A stretch of DNA of 5,569 nucleotides from an uncultured Eubacteriales bacterium (GCA_949286775.1 CASEDW010000008.1:1-5569); one strand, 5' to 3'. Shown: positions 1 to 5,569, counted from the first letter of the stretch. The notes: generated by a model from the letters alone, not told the origin. Numbers and translations: made by a program.

Positions 1-1
1 G

Positions 2-463
2 CGCTGGGCAAAAGGTTTTTATCAGGTTCTCTACAAAAACTTCTTCGCCCTCGTAAAGAGGATGTTTACCGCAAAGACATTCAGGGAGCGTTTTACCTGT
101 TTCGATTCTCTCGTAATACTCTCGCCGGGACAGGTATTCTTAGGAGCCTGCGTTGCCGTCGCGCTGCTTACGGCATTTAAAGTAGGATTTGATCCGACAT
201 TATTTACAAATGAAATATTGGCGCTGGTGATTCCTCTGCTGATAAGTTCATACATACTGTTTTGTCTGCTCGGAGCTTCGGTTCTTATTACAGAATATAA
301 AAAAATATTCTGCAGCACAAAAAGGGTATTTCTTTTAGTGCTTGCGTTTCCGATTTTCATGATCACATATATTCCTATCGCGATCATCGCTCTTTTCGCG
401 AAAGTAAAATGGAAACCTATCAGACATGTGGTTTCAGTAGCACATGAAGACTTAAAAAAATAA
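2..463 (+). CDS. Family 2 glycosyltransferase, C-terminal membrane part (5' end outside window)
   Basis: The open frame runs in from the left edge with no start, so the first 153 visible residues are the end of a larger protein. They begin RWAKGFYQV, which fits the RW of the QxxRW acceptor/product motif of processive family 2 glycosyltransferases; the catalytic GT-A domain would be upstream. Three hydrophobic segments follow at visible residues about 37-59, 72-95 and 109-132, the last containing MITYIPIAIIALF, and then a basic tail with KWKPIRH. Family knowledge: such enzymes polymerise a nucleotide-sugar into a surface polysaccharide at the cytoplasmic membrane while helping to export it. 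The polymer cannot be told from this fragment. An internal ATG at 62 gives a 133-residue frame, but the homology-like sequence continues upstream of it, so I do not take it as a start. The gene ends just before a hairpin terminator and faces the DUF4317 gene. Confidence 0.85.
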   Translation, partial: RWAKGFYQVLYKNFFALVKRMFTAKTFRERFTCFDSLVILSPGQVFLGACVAVALLTAFKVGFDPTLFTNEILALVIPLLISSYILFCLLGASVLITEYKKIFCSTKRVFLLVLAFPIFMITYIPIAIIALFAKVKWKPIRHVVSVAHEDLKK

Positions 464-464
464 A

Positions 465-489
465 GCGTGCGCCTCTGGCGCACGTTTTT
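465..489. terminator. Bidirectional intrinsic terminator between convergent genes
   Basis: An 8-bp perfect stem (CGTGCGCC at 466-473 with GGCGCACG at 477-484) closes a 3-nt loop. A T-run follows on the plus strand (485-489 and more T's to 495). A-runs at 454-464 precede it, which become a T-run on the minus strand. It starts 2 nt after the glycosyltransferase stop and lies 9 nt past the stop of the opposing DUF4317 gene, so it most likely serves both. Confidence 0.9.
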
Positions 490-497
490 ATTTTTAA

Positions 498-1634
498 TCA
501 CTCCTGTATTTTTGTTCCTTTGACTTTGATGCCGTTTATCTCGATATCGTCAGTCAGTGGGATAACTATATATTCTCTGTCGTCTATAGTCATCGTATTT
601 ATCAGATCAGTCCTGTCGGCGCTGACCTGTATCTTAATATCAGGAGATTTGACTTCCAGCTTTTTAGTATTCGTTATATTCGATACGAGAAGCTTTTCCG
701 TTCTTCCTGGTTCCGTATCAAAAGTCTCGTTTATCTTTTCTATACATGAATCAGGCGCTCCGCTTTCAGACAGTATTTTTATAATATCTGTTTTTTCAAG
801 AGCGGCAGGCTCCGGCTCTCCCTTTTTTTCCTCGACTATCTTGTTTAAGTTTTCCTGTATTTCTTTAACGACTTCAAAACTGCATTCGTCTTTAAAGGCG
901 TCTTCCACTATTTTGCTGAAACTCACCATCTGCTCTTTAGCCGCCACCGGCGGGAAACATCCGATTATTTCTTCTGTAAACTCTTCGTGGAGTTCATTCG
1001 CGTTCTTTGAATAATATAAAATGCTGTAAAGATCAGTATTTCTGTCGTTGAATGCCGGATACAGAAATCCTGTCTGAGGCATCTGAACCATCCAGTCGCG
1101 GATATGGCCTACAAAAGTCTTGTTCTCGTCGTCATAACAGAGTCCCGGTTTTGAAAGATTTACGGGACACAATGAGCAAAGCATAAAATTGTAGACGTAT
1201 TCCGATCCGTCGAATACTTCATTGTTGTCTTTCGTTTTAAATGGAATGTCGTACACTCCATGGGCGAGGATAATCAGATAATTTTCAGGATAGCTGTAAT
1301 TTGAAATTATCCTGTCGAAAAATATTTCGTTCATCTGATCGTCTGACAGATTGCTGTTTACAAGTTTCTGCAAAAACGAAGCTTTTTCCCCTTCCATCGC
1401 CTCTTTAAGAGGAAATTCCAGCGTATATATGTTTTTTCCGATAGTTCCTGAAAGTGTCTTTCTGAAAATATCAGAATACTTGAACATCTCGTCTTCTTCC
1501 ACATTGTAAAATGAAGTCTGAAACACAGCCTTTTTTTCTTTATTCGCGTCTACATAGCAGCAGCATATCCTGTCGATGTGGGTATTTTCCTTTGTAAGTA
1601 TTTTTCTGATCTCAGAAATTTCACGTTTATTCAT
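498..1634 (-). CDS. DUF4317 family protein, function unknown
   Basis: A 378-residue soluble protein with no signal peptide or membrane segment. I recognise it as DUF4317, from memory of the family rather than a search. Characteristic stretches are the N-terminus MNKREISEIRK followed by RICCCYVD (22-29), DIFRKTLSGTIGKN (55-68), the hydrophobic strand YLIILAHGVYDIP (119-131), CSLCPVNLSKPGL (153-165), GFLYPAFNDRNTDLYSILYY (189-208) and a C-terminal IQVSADRTDL segment. Length is as expected for the family. No biochemical role is established to my knowledge. The open frame extends upstream to 1754, but that would overlap rsmJ; the ATG at 1634 matches the family N-terminus and has a GAGG 14 nt upstream (1649-1652), a rather distant Shine-Dalgarno. 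It lies 73 nt downstream of rsmJ on the same strand and I see no promoter or terminator between them, so co-transcription is likely. Three consecutive cysteines (24-26) and a CxxC (153-156) are visible; metal or redox roles are speculation. Confidence 0.88.
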   Translation of the reverse strand: MNKREISEIRKILTKENTHIDRICCCYVDANKEKKAVFQTSFYNVEEDEMFKYSDIFRKTLSGTIGKNIYTLEFPLKEAMEGEKASFLQKLVNSNLSDDQMNEIFFDRIISNYSYPENYLIILAHGVYDIPFKTKDNNEVFDGSEYVYNFMLCSLCPVNLSKPGLCYDDENKTFVGHIRDWMVQMPQTGFLYPAFNDRNTDLYSILYYSKNANELHEEFTEEIIGCFPPVAAKEQMVSFSKIVEDAFKDECSFEVVKEIQENLNKIVEEKKGEPEPAALEKTDIIKILSESGAPDSCIEKINETFDTEPGRTEKLLVSNITNTKKLEVKSPDIKIQVSADRTDLINTMTIDDREYIVIPLTDDIEINGIKVKGTKIQE

Positions 1635-1678
1635 ATTGTATTTCCAAACCTCATTTCTTTCATTTGATTTATAAAGTA

Positions 1679-1692
1679 TTTTGATATCAAAA
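1679..1692. repeat. Perfect 14-bp palindrome in the rsmJ-DUF4317 spacer
   Basis: TTTTGATATCAAAA reads the same on both strands and sits in the 73-nt spacer, 45 nt upstream of the DUF4317 start. It is AT-rich, has no GC stem or T-tract, and so is not a terminator. A TATAAA occurs a few bases downstream on the minus strand, but no acceptable -35 box is correctly spaced. It could be an operator-like site, a processing stem, or chance. Confidence 0.4.
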
Positions 1693-1707
1693 GCCCTGTA
1701 AAAAGAC

Positions 1708-2355
1708 TCATCTCGCGAATACCATGACGTCATATCTGATCGCCTTGCCCTCAATAGAATAATCAGGCTTTCTTCCCGCCAGATAAGCTCCTTTAGCCGG
1801 ACGCTTTATAACGATCTTTTTAGGTCCCGATTTTATTGCCGCCTCCAGCAGCTCTTCTTCATTTGAACACGGATTTTCAAGCTGCTGCAGCAGCTGAAAC
1901 TTCTTTTTTATAAGGCCGCTTTTGCTTCTTTCAGGAAACATAGGATCAAGATAAACGACGTCGGGAACGATATCCAAATTGTTGAGAGCTTTAATGCTGT
2001 CTTCCCTGACAAGACGCATTCTCGATGCTATCCTGTCCAGATATTTTTCATTTGCAGCCCGCTTTAGCGAATCTTCAAGGAGTGCCGCGATGATGGGATC
2101 GTTCTCATATAAGATAACATTAAACCCTGCCGCTGCCAAAAGCAGCGAATCCTCTCCCATTCCTGCTGTAGCGTCTATAGCTATATGTTCTCTGCCGTCA
2201 TTTTTTATTTTTGCGGCCCGGACTATCAGTTCCCTGCTTAAATTGGGCTGTTTTAGCCTCGGCAGCATAGCAGTAAAATCGCCGCGCATTTTCATTTCAT
2301 CAGATTTAAGCCAGAGACTTCCGTCTTCAAAAACGAGCTTTACTTTTTCAGACAT
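1708..2355 (-). CDS. rsmJ: RsmJ-like 16S rRNA (guanine-N2) methyltransferase
   Basis: A 215-residue class I SAM-dependent methyltransferase. Motif I is DATAGMGEDSLLLAAAGF (61-78), the acidic end of strand 2 is E84 in LYENDP, and the signature YLDPMFPERSKSGLIKKK (135-152) closely matches the LDPMFP-KSAxVKK region of E. coli RsmJ (YhiQ). VIKRP (182-186) and a C-terminal IRYDVMVF complete the fold. Known for the family: RsmJ methylates the N2 of G1516 in 16S rRNA; that this protein does so is inferred. It is shorter than the E. coli enzyme (about 250 residues), with the N-terminal domain reduced to about 55 residues before motif I. The start is ATG 2355: AAAGGAG lies 7 nt upstream, and the predicted promoter would start transcription near 2375, inside the longer frame that begins at 2391. 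First gene of the minus-strand unit with the DUF4317 gene. Confidence 0.87.
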   Translation of the reverse strand: MSEKVKLVFEDGSLWLKSDEMKMRGDFTAMLPRLKQPNLSRELIVRAAKIKNDGREHIAIDATAGMGEDSLLLAAAGFNVILYENDPIIAALLEDSLKRAANEKYLDRIASRMRLVREDSIKALNNLDIVPDVVYLDPMFPERSKSGLIKKKFQLLQQLENPCSNEEELLEAAIKSGPKKIVIKRPAKGAYLAGRKPDYSIEGKAIRYDVMVFAR

Positions 2356-2362
2356 CACTTTT

Positions 2363-2369
2363 CTCCTTT
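2363..2369 (-). promoter_or_regulatory. Ribosome binding site that fixes the rsmJ start
   Basis: On the minus strand AAAGGAG is followed by a 7-nt spacer and ATG at 2355. This chooses MSEKVK as the N-terminus over the upstream in-frame ATGs at 2391 and 2379, which lack a comparable site. Confidence 0.85.
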
Positions 2370-2381
2370 CCGAGCCCATAT

Positions 2382-2410
2382 ATTCTATCATGGCGCGATA
2401 AATGCTTCAA
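2382..2410 (-). promoter_or_regulatory. Sigma-A-type promoter for rsmJ and the DUF4317 gene
   Basis: Reading the minus strand, TTGAAG (2405-2410, 4 of 6 to consensus) is separated by exactly 17 nt from TAGAAT (2382-2387, 5 of 6). Transcription would start near 2375, giving a leader of about 20 nt that just contains the ribosome binding site. No other correctly spaced pair was seen upstream of rsmJ. Confidence 0.6.
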
Positions 2411-2439
2411 TAAATCTTCCAAACTTTTCACTTTTTATC

Positions 2440-2468
2440 TTGTTATTGTGTCATAAAGTACATATACT
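2440..2468 (+). promoter_or_regulatory. Sigma-A-type promoter for the CapA-like gene
   Basis: TTGTTA (2440-2445, 4 of 6) and TATACT (2463-2468, 5 of 6) are separated by 17 nt. Transcription would start near 2475, leaving an untranslated leader of about 140 nt before ATG 2615. I saw no better promoter nearer the gene. It faces away from the rsmJ promoter, about 30 bp from it. Confidence 0.6.
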
Positions 2469-2474
2469 ATGAGA

Positions 2475-2614
2475 TATGCGGCAAATGAGCATATATATGA
2501 GTCAAGGAACAAATGGACACAAATCGGATGCTCGCATACGATTAATCCGAATGTTTCAAGTGATTTTATTTGCGCACTTAAGAATTTTAAAAGCATCACA
2601 TTTTGGGAGAAGAT
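2475..2614 (+). promoter_or_regulatory. Long untranslated leader of the CapA-like gene
   Basis: About 140 nt between the predicted transcription start and the ATG. It is AT-rich with one modest inverted repeat, TCGGAT (2524-2529) with ATCCGA (2545-2550), around a 15-nt loop, and a weaker AAGTG/CACTT pair further on. It matches no riboswitch or T-box pattern that I can recognise, and there is no terminator-like hairpin with a T-tract. The Shine-Dalgarno GGGAG (2605-2609) ends 5 nt before the ATG. Confidence 0.35.
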
Positions 2615-3961
2615 ATGGATATACATTCAAAAGAAGAAATAAAGGAAAAACTGCTGCAGCAGAGATTAAAAAGAAAGAAATTGCAGCGTATTATTATAAG
2701 TCTCGTATCGACGGCGTCAGCGCTCGCGGTGCTCTTTTTAGTCTTTGCTTTAGGAAATTTTAACAATAATACTGCAAAAGCCGCGAATCCGGCTTCAGAA
2801 AGCAGCATTTTGGCAGAAAATTCTGTCACGCCAAAGCCCTCTGTTACGCCTGAATTAACAAAGGCGCCTGAAGCTGCACTGTCTCCGACTCCTGCTGCGA
2901 CTGCGACTCCGTCGCCAACGCCAACGCCTGCTCCAGCTGAAAAACCAGAAACTACCATAAGGCTATGCATGATAGGCGATGTGCTTCTGCACGACGCGAT
3001 AATCCAGACAAGCAAAACAGAATACGGATACGATTTTTCACCGCTTTTTTCAAATATCTCAGACAGACTGGCAGGCTATGATTTAAAAATAGTAAATCAG
3101 GAAACGGCCTGCGGCGGCGAAAGCTACGGTATCACGGGATATCCCTCATTTAACGGTCCTACCGAATGCATAGACGCTATGGCAAACACCGGATTTAATC
3201 TCGTATGCCTCGCCACAAACCATATGCTTGACAATGGAATTTCTCCGATGCTATCGACTCTTGATTACTGGAATACAAATTATCCCGGCGTCGGCACTAT
3301 AGGCGCTTATTCATCAGCCGAATCCGCTGAAAATATCTACGTATATCAAAAAGAAGATTTCAAAGTAGCGGTGCTCAACTATACATACGGCACAAACGCA
3401 GGATCAGGCGATCTTTTGTCCGCTCCCTACTGTCTCAACTTCCTTAACGAAGAAAAAGTATACTCCGATATTCAGCGAGCGAAAGAAATTTCTGATTTTG
3501 TTATCGTGATACCCCACTGGGGTACAGAGCACAACCTCGGAACAGACGCATCCCAGGACTACTGGGCGACGCAGTTTAATGAGTGGGGAGTCGATCTCGT
3601 CATAGGTTCACATCCTCACGTAATCGAACCTATTGAAGTCAAAACAAGCTCAACAGGTCATACGACAGTGATTTTTTATTCCCTCGGAAATTTTGTCTCA
3701 AATCCCGCAAACGCCAATCTCATGGTGGGCGCGATGGCCGACGTAACCCTGACTAAAGACGAAAACGGCGTCCGAATAGACGATTTCGGTGCGATTCCCC
3801 TTATCACACATCAGCAGGGATATTTCACGACTTATTTCTGGAGCGAGTATTCTCCTGAAATGTACTACGAAAGCGTCGGTCACATACAGGATCCGACATT
3901 TACTTATGAATACTGTACCGATCTGATCTACTCGGTATTCGGAGACAGAGTACGGCCATAA
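2615..3961 (+). CDS. CapA/PgsA-family protein, membrane-anchored (poly-gamma-glutamate synthesis type)
   Basis: A 448-residue protein with a short cytoplasmic basic stretch, a single signal-anchor helix (about 26-46, no lipobox cysteine), a Pro/Thr/Ala-rich stalk (about 50-114) and an extracellular CapA domain from about 115. The calcineurin-like metallophosphatase-fold motifs appear in order: MIGDVLLHD (119-127), VNQETACGG (160-168), LATNHMLDNG (199-208), IPHWGTEH (299-306), IGSHPHVIEP (330-339) and YSLGNFVS (355-362). Presumed metal ligands are D122, E163, N202, H203, H301, H333 and H335. In Bacillus, CapA/PgsA acts with PgsB and PgsC in poly-gamma-glutamate production or transport; neither partner is visible here, and many clostridial CapA proteins have no proven role, so the substrate is open. 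ATG 2615 is preferred over the in-frame TTG at 2603, because GGGAG at 2605-2609 would lie inside the longer version. It is monocistronic as far as seen, with its own promoter and terminator. Confidence 0.88.
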   Translation: MDIHSKEEIKEKLLQQRLKRKKLQRIIISLVSTASALAVLFLVFALGNFNNNTAKAANPASESSILAENSVTPKPSVTPELTKAPEAALSPTPAATATPSPTPTPAPAEKPETTIRLCMIGDVLLHDAIIQTSKTEYGYDFSPLFSNISDRLAGYDLKIVNQETACGGESYGITGYPSFNGPTECIDAMANTGFNLVCLATNHMLDNGISPMLSTLDYWNTNYPGVGTIGAYSSAESAENIYVYQKEDFKVAVLNYTYGTNAGSGDLLSAPYCLNFLNEEKVYSDIQRAKEISDFVIVIPHWGTEHNLGTDASQDYWATQFNEWGVDLVIGSHPHVIEPIEVKTSSTGHTTVIFYSLGNFVSNPANANLMVGAMADVTLTKDENGVRIDDFGAIPLITHQQGYFTTYFWSEYSPEMYYESVGHIQDPTFTYEYCTDLIYSVFGDRVRP

Positions 3962-4006
3962 AATAAAATACAAACTCTAAAATATAAGTTCTCAAATAAA
4001 CTACAA

Positions 4007-4054
4007 AAAACCGCCGGCATATGGTTATCTTATGATCCATATATCGGCGGTTTT
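4007..4054. terminator. Bidirectional intrinsic terminator after the CapA-like gene and the ABC operon
   Basis: A 10-bp perfect outer stem, AAAACCGCCG (4007-4016) with CGGCGGTTTT (4045-4054), is continued after a G-T wobble and one mismatch by ATATGG/CCATAT. The plus-strand exit is T-rich, and the A6 run at 4005-4010 gives a T-run on the minus strand. It lies between the stops at 3961 (plus) and 4087 (minus), so it can end both convergent transcripts. Confidence 0.88.
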
Positions 4055-4086
4055 GATATTTTCTATTTTACTTTTTATAAACAAAA

Positions 4087-4815
4087 TTAAACAAGTATCT
4101 TTGACAGGAAATCCTTAAGTCTAGCATCTTTAGGATTGTCAAAAAATTCTTTCGGCGGCGCGTCCTCTTTGATAACTCCGTCGTCCATGAACAGAACTCT
4201 CGTCGCCACTTCTTTAGCGAATCCCATCTCATGAGTAACGACTATCATCGTCATGCCGTCGTCGGCAAGCTTCTTCATAAGCTCGAGAACTTCGCCTACC
4301 ATCTCCGGATCGAGCGCGCTCGTCGGCTCGTCAAAGAGCATGAGCTTCGGCTTCATAGCCAGCGATCTTACGATGGCGATACGCTGTTTCTGTCCGCCTG
4401 AAAGCTGACCCGGATAGACGTCTGCTTTGTCTTCGAGATTTACAAGTTTAAGAAGTCTTTCGGCTTCTTTATCTGCCTCCTCCTGGGTCATAAGTTTAAG
4501 TGTCACAGGTGCGAGGGTAATGTTTTTCTTTACAGTCAGATTTGCGAACAAATTAAAATGCTGAAAAACCATTCCCATGTGTTCGCGTACTTTGTTGATA
4601 TCCGTCTTCGGATCAGTGACAGTGATTCCGTCAAATGTGATAGTTCCTGTAGTCGGTATCTCAAGCAGATTTAAACATCTTAAGAAAGTGGATTTTCCCG
4701 AACCTGACGGTCCTACTATAACGACCTTCTCGCCCGGAGCGATATGAAGATCGATGCCTTTTAATATTTGTTTTCCGTCGCCGAATGTTTTGGTGACTTC
4801 TTTAGCGTATATCAC
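4087..4815 (-). CDS. Polar amino acid ABC importer, ATP-binding subunit (GlnQ/ArtP/HisP type)
   Basis: A 242-residue ABC ATPase, full length for the polar amino acid uptake family. Visible motifs are Walker A GPSGSGKST (35-43), Q-loop Q85 in MVFQHFNLF, signature LSGGQKQR (138-145), Walker B LMLFDEP (158-164), D-loop SALD (166-169) and the switch H195 in VVTHEMGFA. The FQHFNLF and THEMGFA stretches are typical of the GlnQ/HisP subgroup. It sits on the cytoplasmic face and powers uptake through the permease encoded just upstream. The start is GTG 4815: an in-frame stop lies two codons upstream, leaving no earlier choice. It overlaps the permease by 14 nt. Substrate (glutamine, arginine, cystine, histidine or other) cannot be read from the ATPase, so no specific symbol is given. 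Confidence 0.95.
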   Translation of the reverse strand: MIYAKEVTKTFGDGKQILKGIDLHIAPGEKVVIVGPSGSGKSTFLRCLNLLEIPTTGTITFDGITVTDPKTDINKVREHMGMVFQHFNLFANLTVKKNITLAPVTLKLMTQEEADKEAERLLKLVNLEDKADVYPGQLSGGQKQRIAIVRSLAMKPKLMLFDEPTSALDPEMVGEVLELMKKLADDGMTMIVVTHEMGFAKEVATRVLFMDDGVIKEDAPPKEFFDNPKDARLKDFLSKILV

Positions 4816-5524
4816 TCTTTCTCAATCTCCTTTCGAGCATTCCAAGAATCTTACTGATTATAATTACAAGCACAAGATAAATTCCCGCTATCGCGAAAAA
4901 CGGAACGAGCGCCTGATATGTATTGGCCTGTATTATCATAGCTCCTTTAGTAAGATCCTTAAGTCCGATAACAGTTACGATAGACGTTTCCTTTAAAAGA
5001 GTAATAAACTCGTTGCCAAGAGCAGGAAGTACATTCTTAAACGCCTGAGGAATGATAACGCTCTTCATCGTCGACCAGTAGGGAAGACCCAAAGATCTGC
5101 CGGCTTCCATCTGTCCCTTGTCGATAGACATGATTCCCGATCTGACGATCTCGGCGATATAGGCTCCTGAATTGATACCAAATGTAAGAACCGCGCATAC
5201 TATAAGGTTCTGGTCTGATGATCTCGCGCTTCCCCATACTACAAACCACATGATAAGAAGCTGCACCATCGTCGGAGTTCCGCGGATAACAGTGATATAC
5301 AGTCTGCATATCGCGTTGAAAAATCCAAGAACAACATTTCTTTCTTTTCCCTGCTGCTGCAGATCATGAGCAGACCTTACTATAGCAACCACTATACCAA
5401 TTACAAGACCTAAAATCAGAGCGAAAACTGTAACAAGAAGCGTAACGCCTATTCCTCTGACAAAATACATGTAATTGTCTTTAAGGATGAAGGTCTGATA
5501 TAAACCGGTTAAAAGATCATCCAT
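4802..5524 (-). CDS. Polar amino acid ABC importer, permease subunit (GlnP/HisM type)
   Basis: A 240-residue integral membrane protein of the HisMQ/GlnP permease family, with about five hydrophobic segments (roughly 25-50, 75-98, 107-127, 155-175 and 205-228). Diagnostic features are RLYITVIRGTPTMVQLL (74-90) and the cytoplasmic EAA coupling loop EAGRSLGLPYWSTMKSVIIP (140-159), which docks onto the ATPase. ATG 5524 has GGGGAG 6 nt upstream (5531-5536). The short loop after the first long helix holds QQQ (56-58), encoded by CAG repeats; this looks like harmless linker variation. The gene ends in TAA at 4802, overlapping the ATPase start. Such importers need an extracellular solute-binding lipoprotein; it is absent here and is expected upstream on the minus strand, beyond the right edge. 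Substrate is not predictable from this subunit. Confidence 0.95.
   Translation of the reverse strand: MDDLLTGLYQTFILKDNYMYFVRGIGVTLLVTVFALILGLVIGIVVAIVRSAHDLQQQGKERNVVLGFFNAICRLYITVIRGTPTMVQLLIMWFVVWGSARSSDQNLIVCAVLTFGINSGAYIAEIVRSGIMSIDKGQMEAGRSLGLPYWSTMKSVIIPQAFKNVLPALGNEFITLLKETSIVTVIGLKDLTKGAMIIQANTYQALVPFFAIAGIYLVLVIIISKILGMLERRLRKSDIR
4827..4833 (-). promoter_or_regulatory. Ribosome binding site of the ATPase inside the permease gene
   Basis: AAAGGAG on the minus strand lies within the last codons of the permease, 11 nt before the GTG start at 4815. The spacing is longer than ideal and the start codon is GTG, which together with the 14-nt gene overlap suggests translational coupling to the permease. 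Confidence 0.6.
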
Positions 5525-5530
5525 TATTTT

Positions 5531-5536
5531 CTCCCC
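5531..5536 (-). promoter_or_regulatory. Ribosome binding site of the permease gene
   Basis: GGGGAG on the minus strand with a 6-nt AT-only spacer before ATG 5524; a strong, well-spaced site. The 33 nt remaining to the window edge contain TTGACC but no correctly spaced -10 box, so the promoter is probably further upstream. Confidence 0.75.
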
Positions 5537-5569
5537 TCTATTACAAGAATAAGGGTCAAATAATTTTGA

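Noticed and set aside
31..501. 156-codon minus-strand open frame
   Set aside because: It lies antisense to the glycosyltransferase fragment, runs through the terminator hairpin, and has no plausible domain or ribosome binding site.
520..1014. 164-codon plus-strand open frame rich in Ser/Ile/Phe
   Set aside because: It is antisense to the well-recognised DUF4317 gene; its composition is what the reverse of that coding frame would give.
1880..1895. 16-bp perfect palindrome AGCTGCTGCAGCAGCT, with CTGCTGCAG also at 2651 and similar CAG repeats at 5351-5362
   Set aside because: All copies lie inside coding sequence and encode Leu/Gln runs; the palindrome follows from the QLLQQL codons of RsmJ, so no regulatory role is supported.
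1979..2401. 140-codon plus-strand open frame
   Set aside because: It is antisense to rsmJ, whose motifs are clear, and spans the rsmJ promoter.
2435..2626. 63-codon minus-strand open frame across the intergenic region
   Set aside because: It begins inside the CapA-like gene, has no ribosome binding site and covers the plus-strand promoter.
2476..2763. 95-codon plus-strand open frame starting just after the predicted transcription start
   Set aside because: It overlaps the CapA-like gene by about 150 nt in another frame, has no Shine-Dalgarno before its ATG, and looks like no known protein; the overlap with the signal anchor argues against it.
2876..2945. Repetitive ACTCCG/CCAACG units resembling a short tandem repeat
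   Set aside because: They encode the Ser/Thr-Pro stalk of the CapA-like protein; low complexity here is expected of such linkers and is not a mobile or CRISPR-type repeat.
2596..3015. 139-codon minus-strand frame rich in Gly/Ala/Val
   Set aside because: It is the antisense image of the Pro/Thr-rich stalk of the CapA-like protein, whose repetitive codons produce a long open reverse frame.
3698..3973. 91-codon minus-strand open frame
   Set aside because: It is antisense to the C-terminal part of the CapA-like domain, with no ribosome binding site or recognisable motif.
5037..5309. Alternative 90-codon minus-strand frame and a 65-codon plus-strand frame at 5172-5369
   Set aside because: Both are out-of-frame shadows of the permease, which has complete family motifs across this stretch.

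Overview
The window looks like ordinary chromosomal DNA from a low- to mid-GC Firmicute of the class Clostridia, possibly Lachnospiraceae-like. The reasons are a DUF4317 protein (a family I know mainly from Clostridia), strong AAAGGAG/GGGGAG Shine-Dalgarno sequences, sigma-A-type promoter hexamers with 17-nt spacers, and a family 2 glycosyltransferase C-terminus (WKPIRH tail) of a kind I associate with that group. The lineage call is from recall of families, not a search.

Layout, left to right. (1) 2-463, plus strand: the membrane C-terminus of a processive-type family 2 glycosyltransferase, cut by the window edge just at the RW of its QxxRW motif. (2) 465-489: a short, strong hairpin that can terminate transcription on both strands. 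(3) 498-2355, minus strand: a two-gene unit, rsmJ (16S rRNA guanine methyltransferase) followed 73 nt later by a DUF4317 gene of unknown function. (4) 2356-2614: the divergent intergenic region, with one promoter facing each way and a leader of about 140 nt for the plus-strand gene. (5) 2615-3961, plus strand: a membrane-anchored CapA/PgsA-type metallophosphatase-fold protein with a Pro/Thr-rich stalk. (6) 4007-4054: a second bidirectional terminator. (7) 4087-5524, minus strand: ATPase and permease genes of a polar amino acid ABC importer, overlapping by 14 nt. The solute-binding protein is not in the window and, if it belongs to the same operon, should lie upstream, beyond position 5569.

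The genes do not form one pathway. The glycosyltransferase and the CapA-like protein both suggest cell-surface polymer work, but they are separated by the oppositely oriented rsmJ unit and two terminators, so a functional link is not shown. The importer permease and ATPase certainly work together. rsmJ and the DUF4317 gene are probably co-transcribed. No gene-free stretch exceeds 300 bases.

I looked for an undescribed system (repeat arrays, structured RNA, toxin-antitoxin pairs, mobile elements, defence genes) and found none. The points worth a second look are modest: the uncharacterised DUF4317 protein beside rsmJ, the divergent promoter region with its long leader, a perfect 14-bp palindrome between rsmJ and the DUF4317 gene, and the apparently solitary CapA protein. 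Starts were revised where Shine-Dalgarno sites or family N-termini argued against the longest open frame.
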